Shown piece by piece: positions 1 through 8,948 of a stretch of DNA of 64,000 bases. The stretch spans positions 1,116,001-1,180,000 of the forward strand of contig NZ_PEFF01000001.1 of assembly GCF_002754375.1 (NCBI RefSeq), read 5' to 3'. The stretch's first letter is position 1. Every line of letters begins with the position of its first letter. The position numbers were made by a program, and so were the translations under genes. The notes under the pieces were generated by a model. It ran no database searches, was not told the DNA's origin, and saw only the letters and a program-made list of their open reading frames with translations. Source of the DNA: Variovorax sp. 54 (GTDB taxonomy: Bacteria > Pseudomonadota > Gammaproteobacteria > Burkholderiales > Burkholderiaceae_C).

Positions 1-2353
1 CCTCGTAGCCCGGCTCCCAGCGCCGCCCCGACAGCATCGGATTGACATAGGTCTGCGTGACACCCCAGCGCGCATGCGCGTGCTGGTACTGGCCCGCGAT
101 GCCCGTGTAGGTCATGTCCGCCGGAGCGGACGACATGGTGTAGGTGCGCCCGTCCGCGCCGCGCAGCCGGGTTTCCGTGTTCCAGCCGTCGCTGTAGCGC
201 ACCGAGCCGCCGGACACATCCAGGATGGCGCCCGGCCGCGTGATCACCGAACCATTGGACTGGATGGTGATGTCGCCGCCTCGCGCCGCCAGCTCGGACA
301 GGCCGACCAGGCCGTTGCCCACCCAGCCCGTCACGTCCGCCAGCGGGGTGCCGACCCAGACGCCCTTGAGCGCCTTGCCGGACTCGTCGGTGACCCATTC
401 GACGCCCGCCATCAGCCCCTTGAAGGTGCCCGTCCTGCGTCGATCCACGATGACCTTCCTGCCGTACAGCCAGGTGTTCGCTTGCAGGTGGGAGTCGCGC
501 AGTTCGTTGATGCGCAGTTCGGCCTCGACGAAGTTGCTGGCCATGTCCACCGGCATCTGCATCAGTCCCGCGGTACTGACCGTGGCGTGTTCGCCGATGA
601 GGATGCGGCTGCCGTCGCCCACCTGGGTGTTGCGCTGCAGGGCCGCAGGGTTGGCCTGGGCCTGGATGTCGATGTTGCCCGCAGCGGCGGTGACCTGGGC
701 ACGGGTCTGCACGTCGATCGTCTTGCCGTAGAGCTCGATGCGGCCAGGCTGGTAGCGGTTGGCCAGCGAGCCGCTTTCGATCCGGGTGGTGTCCTGCCAG
801 TCGTTGACGACCTGGGTGATGCTGTCCGGCCCCAGGGTCAGCGTGCCGCCCGACCAGGCCGCCAGGCGCGGGACATCGGCCGCAAGATTGATGTCGATGT
901 TGTGCACGCCCTGGCCCCAGGCGCGCAGGCGGATGGAGCCCGTGCGGTTGTTCAGCGCGGTGCTGGCTTGCAGGATGCCGCCCTGGTTGATGTCGCGCGA
1001 CACCATGGTGATGTCGCCGTGATCGGCCTGGATGATGCCGGTGTTGTGCACGCTGTAGCCGACCTGGGCCGCGCGCTGTTCCATCAGCGGCAGGATGTCG
1101 GACACGATGCGCCCGATGAGATAGGGCTGGAAGGCGGGCGCTGTCTGTGGATTGATCAGGAACTTGGCCGGAAAGACCCAGGGCCGCACCGACGAGGTGA
1201 CGGCATCGAAGCCGCGCACGGTGGGGCTGATTTCCTTGGCCTCCAGCCACACGTTTTCGCCGGCGCCCAGCAGCGTCTGGCCGCTCGGCGTGCGGATGCT
1301 GCCCGCATTGCCGACCTTGGGCGCGAACATCAGCACGTGGCCCCCCTGGCCCGTGATCTGCGCGCCGGCCAGCACCTTGACGTCGCCCGGCGGCTTGCCC
1401 GGATCGAAGGCCGGGCCCATGTCGGCGAACTGCACGTTCGAATCGGTCGGCATCTGCGGGGAGTTCTCGCCGAAGGTGGGAATGCCGACGCCCACTTCGA
1501 GGCCGCTCCAGTAACCGGGGTCGCCTGCCTTCGTGCCCAGGCGCGTGTTGAGACCGGCCTTGAACTGTTCGTCGCTGAGCTTCAGGCTGGAGGCGACCAG
1601 GTTGCGCACGTTGACCTGGCTGCTGCCGGTGAACAGGATGCCGTTGCGATTGATGAGGTAGACGCTGCCCTCGGCCTCTATGCGGCCGGCGATCTGGCTG
1701 GGTCGGCCGCTGGGGTCGTTGATGCGGTTGAGCGCGATCCACTCGTTGGCGCCGGTCTTGGCGTGGGTGCCGGCACGCTGGTCGAACTTCACCGTCGTGT
1801 GCTTGCCGACGTTGAAGGTCTCCCAGTTCAGGATGGCCTTGTCGGCGGTCTGCTCGATGGTGACCGTGGTCCTGCCGTTCGCTGCGGTCTGAACGGGATC
1901 CTTGGCGTTGAGCCAGCCGGCTGTCAGCGAATTCGTGTCGACCTTCAGGCCGCCTTCGGCCAGGCCGTCCGGCGCGGATTCGCCGCTGGCCAGCGCCTCG
2001 GCCCGCTTCTGTGTCTGCAGCGCTTGCTGTGCAGCGATGGCGCGCGCGGCCAGGTTCAGGTTGGTGATGGACGTCTGCAACTGCTGGCTCGCCGCTGACG
2101 AGGGCTGCGTCGGGTGGATCAGGCTGGACGCCGGGGCGCCGTTCGGCAGCTTGCCCGTTGCGATCGCGCCCGCCTGCGCCGCGCCCTTGTCGGCGAACCA
2201 CGCCGGACTGAACGCCCGCTGCGCGTGCGCGCTGCCGAGGACCCCACCGGCAGCCAGCGCCACCGCGATGGCCCGCGCGAGGGGAGCCATCCTGAAAACC
2301 TGCTGCGCCGCGCGCGCCGGTCGATTCTTTTCGTTGCACCCACTGATGGTCAT
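1..2353 (-). CDS. Two-partner-secretion filamentous haemagglutinin-like exoprotein (TpsA), 3' end outside window
   Basis: The minus-strand frame is open from an ATG at 2353 to the window edge (784 codons seen). Residues 22-44 form a signal peptide ending SAHA, preceded by a short N-terminal extension. A TPS/haemagglutination-activity domain follows at about 140-260. It contains NWETFNVG (177-183), ALNRIND and VYLINRNGILF (231-241), matching the conserved core of FhaB-type secretion domains; NRNGI stands where NPNGI is usual. Beyond it are beta-helix-like repeats (GDITMVSRD, GRIELYGKTIDVQ, GNIDIQ). Such proteins are exported by a TpsB partner, which is not in the window. The upstream genes on the same strand encode FecR, ECF sigma and STN proteins that probably control it. 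The family call is firm; the cargo function (adhesin or other) is unknown. Confidence 0.9.
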   Translation of the reverse strand, partial: MTISGCNEKNRPARAAQQVFRMAPLARAIAVALAAGGVLGSAHAQRAFSPAWFADKGAAQAGAIATGKLPNGAPASSLIHPTQPSSAASQQLQTSITNLNLAARAIAAQQALQTQKRAEALASGESAPDGLAEGGLKVDTNSLTAGWLNAKDPVQTAANGRTTVTIEQTADKAILNWETFNVGKHTTVKFDQRAGTHAKTGANEWIALNRINDPSGRPSQIAGRIEAEGSVYLINRNGILFTGSSQVNVRNLVASSLKLSDEQFKAGLNTRLGTKAGDPGYWSGLEVGVGIPTFGENSPQMPTDSNVQFADMGPAFDPGKPPGDVKVLAGAQITGQGGHVLMFAPKVGNAGSIRTPSGQTLLGAGENVWLEAKEISPTVRGFDAVTSSVRPWVFPAKFLINPQTAPAFQPYLIGRIVSDILPLMEQRAAQVGYSVHNTGIIQADHGDITMVSRDINQGGILQASTALNNRTGSIRLRAWGQGVHNIDINLAADVPRLAAWSGGTLTLGPDSITQVVNDWQDTTRIESGSLANRYQPGRIELYGKTIDVQTRAQVTAAAGNIDIQAQANPAALQRNTQVGDGSRILIGEHATVSTAGLMQMPVDMASNFVEAELRINELRDSHLQANTWLYGRKVIVDRRRTGTFKGLMAGVEWVTDESGKALKGVWVGTPLADVTGWVGNGLVGLSELAARGGDITIQSNGSVITRPGAILDVSGGSVRYSDGWNTETRLRGADGRTYTMSSAPADMTYTGIAGQYQHAHARWGVTQTYVNPMLSGRRWEPGYE

Positions 2354-2697
2354 TTCTCGTTCCCGCCGAAGTAAAGACTGTGCCGAAGGGGCTGCGCGCG
2401 TCGCGCAGGCCAGCCCCATTCAAGAAGCCCCTGCGATGGCGATCGAAAAAAGCCAACGCGACAAGAGCCGTCAGTTCCTTGACGGGACGGAAACGTCGAA
2501 TTCCAGAAGAATATTTGTGGACTCGTTGCGGGCGCGCGCTTGCTGCTGCGGCCTCGATCCGGAAAGTCCTTGCAGATCAACGGCGGGAACGCGCTGCACC
2601 CCGGCAAAGTCACGAAAGCTTCACAGTGGCTGCGCACGCCAACCATGGGAAGCCGCGACCTCGAGACAGGATCACCACCCAATCCCGAGGTCCACCT
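2354..2697 (-). promoter_or_regulatory. Gene-free 344-bp leader upstream of the haemagglutinin gene
   Basis: No convincing gene is seen here. A GC-rich inverted repeat (GGGGCTG at 2388-2394 and CAGCCCC at 2411-2417) lies about 40 bp upstream of the haemagglutinin start. On the minus strand, a GGAA followed about 16 nt later by CGTC (near 2478-2502) loosely resembles an ECF-type -35/-10 pair. This is where a promoter used by the adjacent ECF sigma factor would be expected. The promoter reading is inference and weak. Confidence 0.3.
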
Positions 2698-3702
2698 CTA
2701 GCTCAGGACCAGCACGCCGGCGGGGAGCGACCGGGCGTTCAAACCGAAGGAACGCTGCATCTGGAGCAATGCCAGATCGAGACGGTCGAGCTTGAAGGTC
2801 GCGGTGACCGTTTTCCCCCGCAGCGAATCCACCATCAGGACCACACGCCCGGGGCGGTAGCGATTGATCTCGTCCAGCACCACCGACAAGGGCGCCTGCT
2901 TGAACACGAGTTCACCGCGCCGCCAGGCAGAAGCCACCTCGGGGTCTGCGGCCGCGATGCCGCTGATGGAATGATCGCGGTAGACCGCTTGCTGGCGTGC
3001 CAGCAGCAGGCGGTCGCCGGCCGGGTGCTCGATGCGCACGCGCCCCGCCAGGCAGGTCACGCACACCCGCCCTTCCAGGCGGCTGATCTCGAAGCGCGCC
3101 GACTCGCCAATGCTGCGGCCAGCGCCGGCCACGACGCTGAAGTGGCGCGTACCCGGCAGCATCTCGATCGCCGCTTCGCCGTTCAGCAATTCCAGCCCCT
3201 CGGCCTGGTCGTCCGAGGCCACCCGGCGGATGCTGGTGCGGGTGTTCAAGGTCACGCCGATCTGGTCGGACCACGTGATCGCACGCTGCTCGCCGGCGGC
3301 TGTGCGCCAGTCCGCACGCCATTCATTGGCCGCGGGCCACAACCCCAAGGGCGAATAGACCGCCATCCCCGCGACACCCGCCGCGGCGGCTGCGCCCGCC
3401 ACGCCCAGGAAGGCCCGGCGGCCCGCCTCGGGCTTGCGCAGGGTCTCGCGGTGAAGGTTCGCCGCTTCGGCGTCGGTGCGTACCAGCCGGTTCAGCGCGG
3501 GTTGAAGCACGCGCCACTGCTGCCGGGCCTCGATGAACGCCGCCTGGTGCAAGGGACTTGCGTCACGCCAGCGCCGGAACGCCTGCGCCTCCCACTGCGT
3601 TGCGGCGCCCGAATGCAGCTTGCGCACCCACGCGCGCGCGTCTTCGCGCAGCGTCTCGGGAAGCGTCTCGGGAAGCGTCGGTGGTGGAGGGTGCGTCGTC
3701 AT
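2698..3702 (-). CDS. FecR-family anti-sigma/sigma-regulator membrane protein
   Basis: 334 aa from the ATG at 3702; an in-frame TTG at 3750 would add 16 residues but has no usable ribosome site. An N-terminal DUF4880-type region (about 15-55, with FRRWRDASPLHQAAF) would bind the sigma factor. A single hydrophobic helix at about 97-117 follows, then a periplasmic FecR domain (about 135-230, GVTLNTRTSI and ELLNGEAAIEM) and a C-terminal DUF4974-like region (about 250-330). Members of this family hold or activate an ECF sigma factor and receive a signal from an STN domain in the periplasm. It lies 72 bp after the sigma gene and before the haemagglutinin gene, so it is most likely the third gene of the signalling module. 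Confidence 0.92.
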   Translation of the reverse strand: MTTHPPPPTLPETLPETLREDARAWVRKLHSGAATQWEAQAFRRWRDASPLHQAAFIEARQQWRVLQPALNRLVRTDAEAANLHRETLRKPEAGRRAFLGVAGAAAAAGVAGMAVYSPLGLWPAANEWRADWRTAAGEQRAITWSDQIGVTLNTRTSIRRVASDDQAEGLELLNGEAAIEMLPGTRHFSVVAGAGRSIGESARFEISRLEGRVCVTCLAGRVRIEHPAGDRLLLARQQAVYRDHSISGIAAADPEVASAWRRGELVFKQAPLSVVLDEINRYRPGRVVLMVDSLRGKTVTATFKLDRLDLALLQMQRSFGLNARSLPAGVLVLS

Positions 3703-3774
3703 GTAGGTCTCAGGGGTCCCGTACTTTGTAGACGGTTGCCGACGCCGCAATCCTCAAACTATTTCTTCGTGCCG

Positions 3775-4302
3775 TCATGAAGACCTGCCAGGGCGCGGCT
3801 CCAGTCGCGAGAACAGAAGATCCTGTGCGGCCTTCAGTTCGTACTCGACGGTCCGTACAGGAATGCCAAGCCGCGTGGCCACGTCCCGCTGGGACCAGCC
3901 CTCCAGTCGAACCAGCAGCAGGATTTCGCGGCGGCGCGGCGGCAGGCGCGACAGAAGGCCATCCAGCGCCTCCAGTTGCGAACGGGCTTCGGCGACCTCG
4001 GCGGGACCGGGCGCCGGGTCCGGCAGCTCATTCATCAGCATGTCGATGTCGTCGGACAGCAGGACCTGGCTCTGTGCGCGCCGGACGTCGATGGCCAGGT
4101 TGACCGCCATGCGCAGCAGGTACGCCTGCGGCGTGGCAATGGGGCCCGCCATGGGCTGGCTGCGCTCCAGCTTCAGCCAGGTTTCGTGCAAGGCGTCTTC
4201 CGCCAGTTCGCGATTCCCCAGCCGCACGGCCAGGCGTTGCCTGAGCTGCTCGTAGCGTTGCACCAGGAAGCTGCGCAGCAGCGGGATGACGTTCTCCGTC
4301 AT
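3775..4302 (-). CDS. ECF-type RNA polymerase sigma factor, FecI-like
   Basis: 175 aa, normal for the family. Region 2 spans about 8-75 (ELAEDALHETWLKLE, then YLLRMAVNLAIDVRR). Region 4 spans about 115-168 (LPPRRREILLLVRLEGWSQRDVATRLGI, then RTVEYELKAA), a typical helix-turn-helix. It starts 3 bp after the stop of the STN protein gene, so the two are translationally linked. FecI-type factors are switched on when an outer signal reaches FecR. Here the likely target is the haemagglutinin gene two genes downstream, and possibly a distant tpsB. The sigma factor assignment is firm; the regulon is inferred. Confidence 0.94.
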   Translation of the reverse strand: MTENVIPLLRSFLVQRYEQLRQRLAVRLGNRELAEDALHETWLKLERSQPMAGPIATPQAYLLRMAVNLAIDVRRAQSQVLLSDDIDMLMNELPDPAPGPAEVAEARSQLEALDGLLSRLPPRRREILLLVRLEGWSQRDVATRLGIPVRTVEYELKAAQDLLFSRLEPRPGRSS

Positions 4303-4305
4303 GCG

Positions 4306-5181
4306 TCAGTGCACCGTGGCACAGCGGGGCCCGGGCAACACATCGTGCGGGAGGATGGCCAGCGTGAGCGGCAGCGCCAGGTCCGCCGGCGGGGGGCGAT
4401 CCATCTTCAGAGGGGCCAATGCCGCGAGCATGGCGGCGTCCCGCCCGGGATCTCCCGAAGACGACACCAGGCTGGCCTGGCCGATGCGGCCCGACGCGGC
4501 CACCTGCAGCTGCAGGATCGCGCGGTAGTGGCCGGGGGCCGTACGAAGATCGGCGCACAACGCGTCCCAGACACGGGCCTGGACCAAGGCGTCGTACCCG
4601 CGTTGCGAACCGCCGGCCGATGCCACCCCCGGCGCCGCTGCGACGCGCTTCAGGATGAAAGCACCGGAAAGCTGCGTGTCCACGTCATCCGCAGTGAAAC
4701 CTGCGCCGGCCAGCAAGGCCCGCAAGGCGGCATGCGGCGTATAGCGCCCGCGCACCGGGGCCGACGTTCGCCCCGCCACCCACTCGTCGATGAACATCAC
4801 CGATCGCCCCGACACCGCAGCGTATTGCGCCAGGGCGGCCGCCAATGGCTGCGCCGGCACATCGAAGTCCAGCATCTGCGATTCGGGCGACGCACGGGTG
4901 GCGGGATCTGCCGACTGCACGTCGGTGCCTGCGGCCGCGGCCTTCGCTGTCGATATCCAGGCGATGCAGACGCACACGGCGGTGCACGTCAGGCCAGAGA
5001 CAAAGGCTCGCACGAGCCTGTCGTCCCTGCCCCGGCCCGAGCCCCGTACAACCACTCGCCCACGACCACCATGCGCTGAAGTCGACAAGGAAGAAGAGGA
5101 TCGTGTCAGCAAGCTTGTGGGCAGTATTTCAACTCCTGCAAGCATCACATCGGCGAATGACGACCTCGTGACGACCGGCAT
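4306..5181 (-). CDS. Periplasmic STN + TonB-C-like signalling protein (VreA-like)
   Basis: 291 aa. An arginine-rich N-terminal stretch is followed by a hydrophobic segment (about 58-83), then an STN domain (about 104-182: FDVPAQPLAAALAQYAAVSG, then LAGAGF). The C-terminal domain (about 195-280: YRAILQLQVAASGRIG, then AMLAALAPLKMDRPPP) resembles TonB C-terminal domains. There is no plug or beta-barrel, so this is not a TonB-dependent receptor. STN plus TonB-like C-terminus, followed by sigma, FecR and a TPS exoprotein, matches what is known of VreA in the Pseudomonas PUMA3 system. The true start could be an internal GTG near residue 57, just before the hydrophobic helix. Confidence 0.82.
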   Translation of the reverse strand: MPVVTRSSFADVMLAGVEILPTSLLTRSSSSLSTSAHGGRGRVVVRGSGRGRDDRLVRAFVSGLTCTAVCVCIAWISTAKAAAAGTDVQSADPATRASPESQMLDFDVPAQPLAAALAQYAAVSGRSVMFIDEWVAGRTSAPVRGRYTPHAALRALLAGAGFTADDVDTQLSGAFILKRVAAAPGVASAGGSQRGYDALVQARVWDALCADLRTAPGHYRAILQLQVAASGRIGQASLVSSSGDPGRDAAMLAALAPLKMDRPPPADLALPLTLAILPHDVLPGPRCATVH

Positions 5182-5251
5182 GGCCGGGCGCGCCGCCGCG
5201 GGGCTGGCGGTGACAGAGGACGGGCAGTGCCCTCTTCCGTTGCCGCTCCTG

Positions 5252-7771
5252 CTAGCGCCCCGGCGTCAGCTGGATCCGCTCCACCGTCTCTTTCTCGACC
5301 GCCCCGCGGCTGTAGACCAGCGGCACGTACTTGCCTTCGAGCCACAGCGGCGCCAGATCGCGGTAGTTCGGGCTGTCGGGGTTGCCCGACTGGCCCGGCG
5401 TGTTGATGACACGCGACGCGTCCCAGTTGCCCACGTCGAGCACCATGCGGAACGACGCGCCCGAGGTCAGCTTGTAGTCGTTCGCGCGGTAGGTGGCGGC
5501 CATCGGCGTGAACGACGAGCCGGACATCGGCCAGTCGCCCACCTCGAGCTTCTTGCGCGTGGCCGCATCGACCACGCCGCCCAGCGGATGCCGGAACTCG
5601 GCGCGGTGCAAGGCGCCCCACTTCCAGGCCGCCGGGTCGGGCCCGAGCTTGGTGGACAGCTCCTGCATGGCGGCAGGCAAGGTCGTCAGCAGCAAGGCAT
5701 CGCGCTGCGCGTTGCTGACCCAGCCGGACGGGTTCTCCAGCAGCAGCACCATGCGCGTGTTGTCGCCCGGCGCAGCCAGCGCGGCAGCGGCATCGCCCGC
5801 CCCCGCCTTGAGCACGGCCTGGCGCAGGAACTTGCTGCTCCACACCTCGTACAGCGCGGCGGCCGCGCTGTCGCGGTCCATGGCGCCGTTCCAGCCTTGC
5901 AGCAGGCGCAGTGCTGCGGCGGTCTGTGCGTCGTCGCTGCGCTGGCCGGCGAGCAGCTTCAGCAGCCGTTGCGCCGGGGTCGCGACGATGTCGTTCTGCA
6001 TGCGCTCCGAGTCCTCGATGGTGAAGCGCGAACCTGCTGCCACCTTGGCCGCGAACAGCTCCTTGAGCCGGCGCGCGCGGGCCGCATCGCTCCACTCGTA
6101 GCCCACGCCCTTCTTGGCGGCCGGATGGTCGGGCGGGATGTTGTTCTCGTTGGCCGTGACCACGTAGCCGCGCGCGGGGTTGAACTCCGACGGCAGCTCG
6201 TCGCCGTTGCGGAAGCCCGACCATTCATAACGGCCGTCGCCCGGCACGGGCATGAGGCCGTCCCAGTTCGGGCGGATGGGCGTGAGGCCGCCCGGAATCC
6301 AGCCGACGTTGCCGCTGCTGTCGGCATACACCTGGTTTTCGCCCGGCGCGCCCCAGCGGTTCATGGCCGCGCGGAACTGGTCCCAGTTGCGTGCGCGCAT
6401 GTAGTCCATCGAACCGAAGTACGGCGCCATGCCGGGCTCCAGCCACGCGGCGCGCAGGGCGAACGCGCGGCGCTTGCCGGGCTCTGCCACCAGCACGGGG
6501 CCGTGGCGCGTGAAGGTGTTGACCACCTCGCGCGGCGCGCTCTCGCCCTTGACCGCGATGCGCTCGGTGACGCGCGTCATCGGCTCCCAGCGGCCCTGGT
6601 AGCGGTACTCCTCGGGGTTGCTGGGGTTGAGCTCGTACACGTACAGGTCTTCCTGGTCCATGTAGAAGCGCGTGAGGCCGAAGGCGATGGTGCCGTTGTG
6701 GCCGATCGACAGGCCCGGCAGGAAGGGCTCGCCCGCGCCGATGGCGTCCATGCCGGGCGCGCTCAGGTGCGTCATGTAGCGCAGGCTCGGCGCGCCGTGC
6801 GAGCGGTGCGGGTCGTTGGCCAGAATCGGCCGGCCCGTGGACGTGAGCTTGGGCGCGATGACCCAGTTGTTGCTGCCGTAGGCGGCCGTGGGGTCGCCTT
6901 GCGACGCGCGTTGCTCCGCTTCGTCCTGTTCGGCCTTCGCGGCCATCGACTCGGCACTGCCGGGCAGCAGCGCGACCGGCGTGGAAGACGCGCCGGCGTT
7001 CATGCCCACGCGCGTGTTCTCCTTGGTGAAGCGCGGCGAATCGGTGGCGCGAAGGTAGGCCGTGCGCAGTTCTGCCGCGGGAATGGTGCACGGGTCGAAC
7101 CCCTCTGGCACCTTCGGCGTGACCGGCGGATCGAGTTCGCGGCGCAGCCAGTCGGCCTTGACGCCCGGCGCGCCGGCGCAGAAGGCGCGTGCGCGGTCGA
7201 CCTCGGACGTGAAGTTGAGCGTGAGCCCGTGGTGCCGGATGCGCACCACGTCCTCGGGCGACCACGCGGCCGGCTGGTAGCCCAGCAGCGCGAACTCGGT
7301 CGGCAGCAGCGCGGGCTGCGCACGCACCTGCGCCACATAGGCATTGACGCCGGCCGTGAAGGCCTCGGCCACGCGCTTGGCGTCGGAGCCGTAGGCCAGC
7401 CATTCGCGGTACATGTCGCCGCGGTAGAGCACGGCGCGCGCGGCGCGGTCGCTCTCGACCCAGGCGGGGCCGAAGTCTTTGGCCATTTCGCCGAGGCCGC
7501 GCTTGCGCCACAGGTCCATCTGCCAGAGCCGGTCGCGCGCGGCGATGAAGCCCTGCGCCACGAAGGCGTCGTAGAGCGTGCCGGCGTACAGGTGCGGCAC
7601 GCCCCAGCGGTCGACCAGCACTTCGGCGGGCTTCTCGAGGCCGGGCACGGTGAAGGATGAGGCGGGGCGCGTGGGCGTGTCGATGCCGGGGGAAGTGGAC
7701 GCACAGCCTGCGAGTGCCAGCACCGCCAGCGACACGGCGCCCAGGGAAAGCCGATGGCTCGTTCTCTTCAT
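5252..7771 (-). CDS. Penicillin/AHL acylase-family Ntn hydrolase, predicted lipoprotein (peptidase S45)
   Basis: 839 aa from the ATG at about 7771, chosen because it begins a lipoprotein signal peptide (MKRTSHRLSL, then lipobox LAGC with Cys23); an upstream ATG at 7849 would bury that signal. The family makes a precursor that cleaves itself before a nucleophilic Ser. Here YGSNNW at about 298-303 supplies it (Ser300), leaving an alpha chain of about 275 residues and a beta chain of about 540. Known members cleave acyl-homoserine lactones, aculeacin, penicillins or siderophore acyl chains (PvdQ, QuiP). Substrate cannot be read from sequence. It lies 70 bp upstream of the STN signalling gene on the same strand, so co-transcription is possible. 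Confidence 0.88.
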   Translation of the reverse strand: MKRTSHRLSLGAVSLAVLALAGCASTSPGIDTPTRPASSFTVPGLEKPAEVLVDRWGVPHLYAGTLYDAFVAQGFIAARDRLWQMDLWRKRGLGEMAKDFGPAWVESDRAARAVLYRGDMYREWLAYGSDAKRVAEAFTAGVNAYVAQVRAQPALLPTEFALLGYQPAAWSPEDVVRIRHHGLTLNFTSEVDRARAFCAGAPGVKADWLRRELDPPVTPKVPEGFDPCTIPAAELRTAYLRATDSPRFTKENTRVGMNAGASSTPVALLPGSAESMAAKAEQDEAEQRASQGDPTAAYGSNNWVIAPKLTSTGRPILANDPHRSHGAPSLRYMTHLSAPGMDAIGAGEPFLPGLSIGHNGTIAFGLTRFYMDQEDLYVYELNPSNPEEYRYQGRWEPMTRVTERIAVKGESAPREVVNTFTRHGPVLVAEPGKRRAFALRAAWLEPGMAPYFGSMDYMRARNWDQFRAAMNRWGAPGENQVYADSSGNVGWIPGGLTPIRPNWDGLMPVPGDGRYEWSGFRNGDELPSEFNPARGYVVTANENNIPPDHPAAKKGVGYEWSDAARARRLKELFAAKVAAGSRFTIEDSERMQNDIVATPAQRLLKLLAGQRSDDAQTAAALRLLQGWNGAMDRDSAAAALYEVWSSKFLRQAVLKAGAGDAAAALAAPGDNTRMVLLLENPSGWVSNAQRDALLLTTLPAAMQELSTKLGPDPAAWKWGALHRAEFRHPLGGVVDAATRKKLEVGDWPMSGSSFTPMAATYRANDYKLTSGASFRMVLDVGNWDASRVINTPGQSGNPDSPNYRDLAPLWLEGKYVPLVYSRGAVEKETVERIQLTPGR

Positions 7772-7869
7772 GTCTCTCGTCTCCTGTCTTGTTGTGGATT
7801 GGCAGCGCACAGTATCCCGATTTCCGCCGCCCGCCGGGTGACAGGGCATGACTTGTAGACTGGCGCGCT

Positions 7870-8946
7870 ATGCAGCCCACCCCTTCATCCTCCTCCTGCG
7901 GCGACTGGCTCTCCGGCGCGATCCGCCGCATCGAAGCCGACTACCAGCGCAGTGCCGACACGCACCTCATTCCGCTTCCGCTGCCCGCGCTCGCCGCGCA
8001 CGGCATCGACCTGTACCTGAAGGACGAATCGACGCACCCCACCGGCAGCCTCAAGCACCGGCTCGCGCGTTCGCTGTTTCTCTATGCGCTGTGCAACGGC
8101 TGGGTGCGCGAAGGCACGACCATCGTCGAAGCGTCGAGCGGTTCCACCGCCGTGAGCGAGGCCTACTTCGCACGGCTGCTGGGCCTGCCCTTCATCGCGG
8201 TGATGCCGCGCAGCACCTCGCCCGAGAAGGTCGCGCAGATCGCCTTCTACGGCGCGAGCTGCCACTTCGTCGACCACGCGGCGCAGGTGTACGACGAGGC
8301 CCGCGCGCTGGCCGAGCGCAGCGGCGGCCACTACATGGACCAGTTCACCTACGCCGAGCGCGCGACCGACTGGCGCGGCAACAACAACATCGCCGAAAGC
8401 ATGTTCCAGCAGATGGCGCACGAGCGGCACCCGGTGCCCGCGTGGATCGTGGTGGGCGCCGGCACCGGCGGCACCAGCGCGACCATCGGGCGCTACGTGC
8501 GCTTTCGCTGCCACGACACACAGGTGTGCGTGGCCGACCCCGAAGGCTCGGTGTTCTCGGCCTACCACCGCAGCGGCGACACGACGCTGACCGCGCCCGG
8601 TTCGCGCATCGAAGGCATCGGCCGCCCGCGCGTGGAGCCCAGCTTCGTGCGCACGCTGGTCGACCGCATGCTCGAAGTGCCCAACCTCGATTCGGTGGCC
8701 GCCATGCATGCGCTGTCGGCGCTGCTGGGCCGCAAGGTCGGCCCGTCGACCGGCACCAACTTCGTCGGCATGCTGGCCGTCGCGCACGAGATGCGCGCGG
8801 CCGGCCAGCAGGGCTCGATTCTTTCGCTGCTGTGCGACGCAGGCGAACGCTACCTGCCGAGTTACCACGACGCCGACTGGGTGCGCAACGCCTTCGGCGA
8901 CATCGCGCCGGCGCAGCAACGCATCGACGCGCTGGTGGCAGGTTGA
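7870..8946 (+). CDS. PLP-dependent cysteine synthase-family enzyme (possible cysteine desulfhydrase, Cds1-like)
   Basis: 358 aa, fold type II PLP enzyme. The cofactor lysine is Lys62 in the motif TGSLKHRLA. The substrate loop [10 protein letters not shown] lies at about 95-104, the phosphate-binding [12 protein letters not shown] near 200, and a C-terminal GPSTGTNF corresponds to the pyridine-nitrogen contact region. Most synthases have GSxKDR here, whereas the KHR variant and the C-terminal layout are closer to the L-cysteine desulfhydrase/Cds1 group, which releases sulfide from cysteine. It starts divergently from the acylase gene and is followed 2 bp later by the lipocalin-like gene. Enzyme class is firm; exact reaction is uncertain. 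Confidence 0.82.
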   Translation: MQPTPSSSSCGDWLSGAIRRIEADYQRSADTHLIPLPLPALAAHGIDLYLKDESTHPTGSLKHRLARSLFLYALCNGWVREGTTIVEASSGSTAVSEAYFARLLGLPFIAVMPRSTSPEKVAQIAFYGASCHFVDHAAQVYDEARALAERSGGHYMDQFTYAERATDWRGNNNIAESMFQQMAHERHPVPAWIVVGAGTGGTSATIGRYVRFRCHDTQVCVADPEGSVFSAYHRSGDTTLTAPGSRIEGIGRPRVEPSFVRTLVDRMLEVPNLDSVAAMHALSALLGRKVGPSTGTNFVGMLAVAHEMRAAGQQGSILSLLCDAGERYLPSYHDADWVRNAFGDIAPAQQRIDALVAG

Positions 8947-8948
8947 CG

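Noticed and set aside
74..2098. A 674-codon plus-strand open frame opposite the haemagglutinin gene
   Set aside because: It is the antisense shadow of a GC-rich gene. The minus strand gives a signal peptide and a recognisable TPS domain, and the plus-strand product matches nothing.
2350..2682. A 110-codon minus-strand frame in the haemagglutinin leader
   Set aside because: No motif, ends inside the start of the haemagglutinin gene, and has codon use unlike the neighbours. Treated as leader DNA.
5182..5251. CTGTCAC resembling half a Pho box upstream of the STN gene
   Set aside because: The Pseudomonas Vre system is phosphate-controlled, but only one half-site is visible here and its spacing partner is missing.
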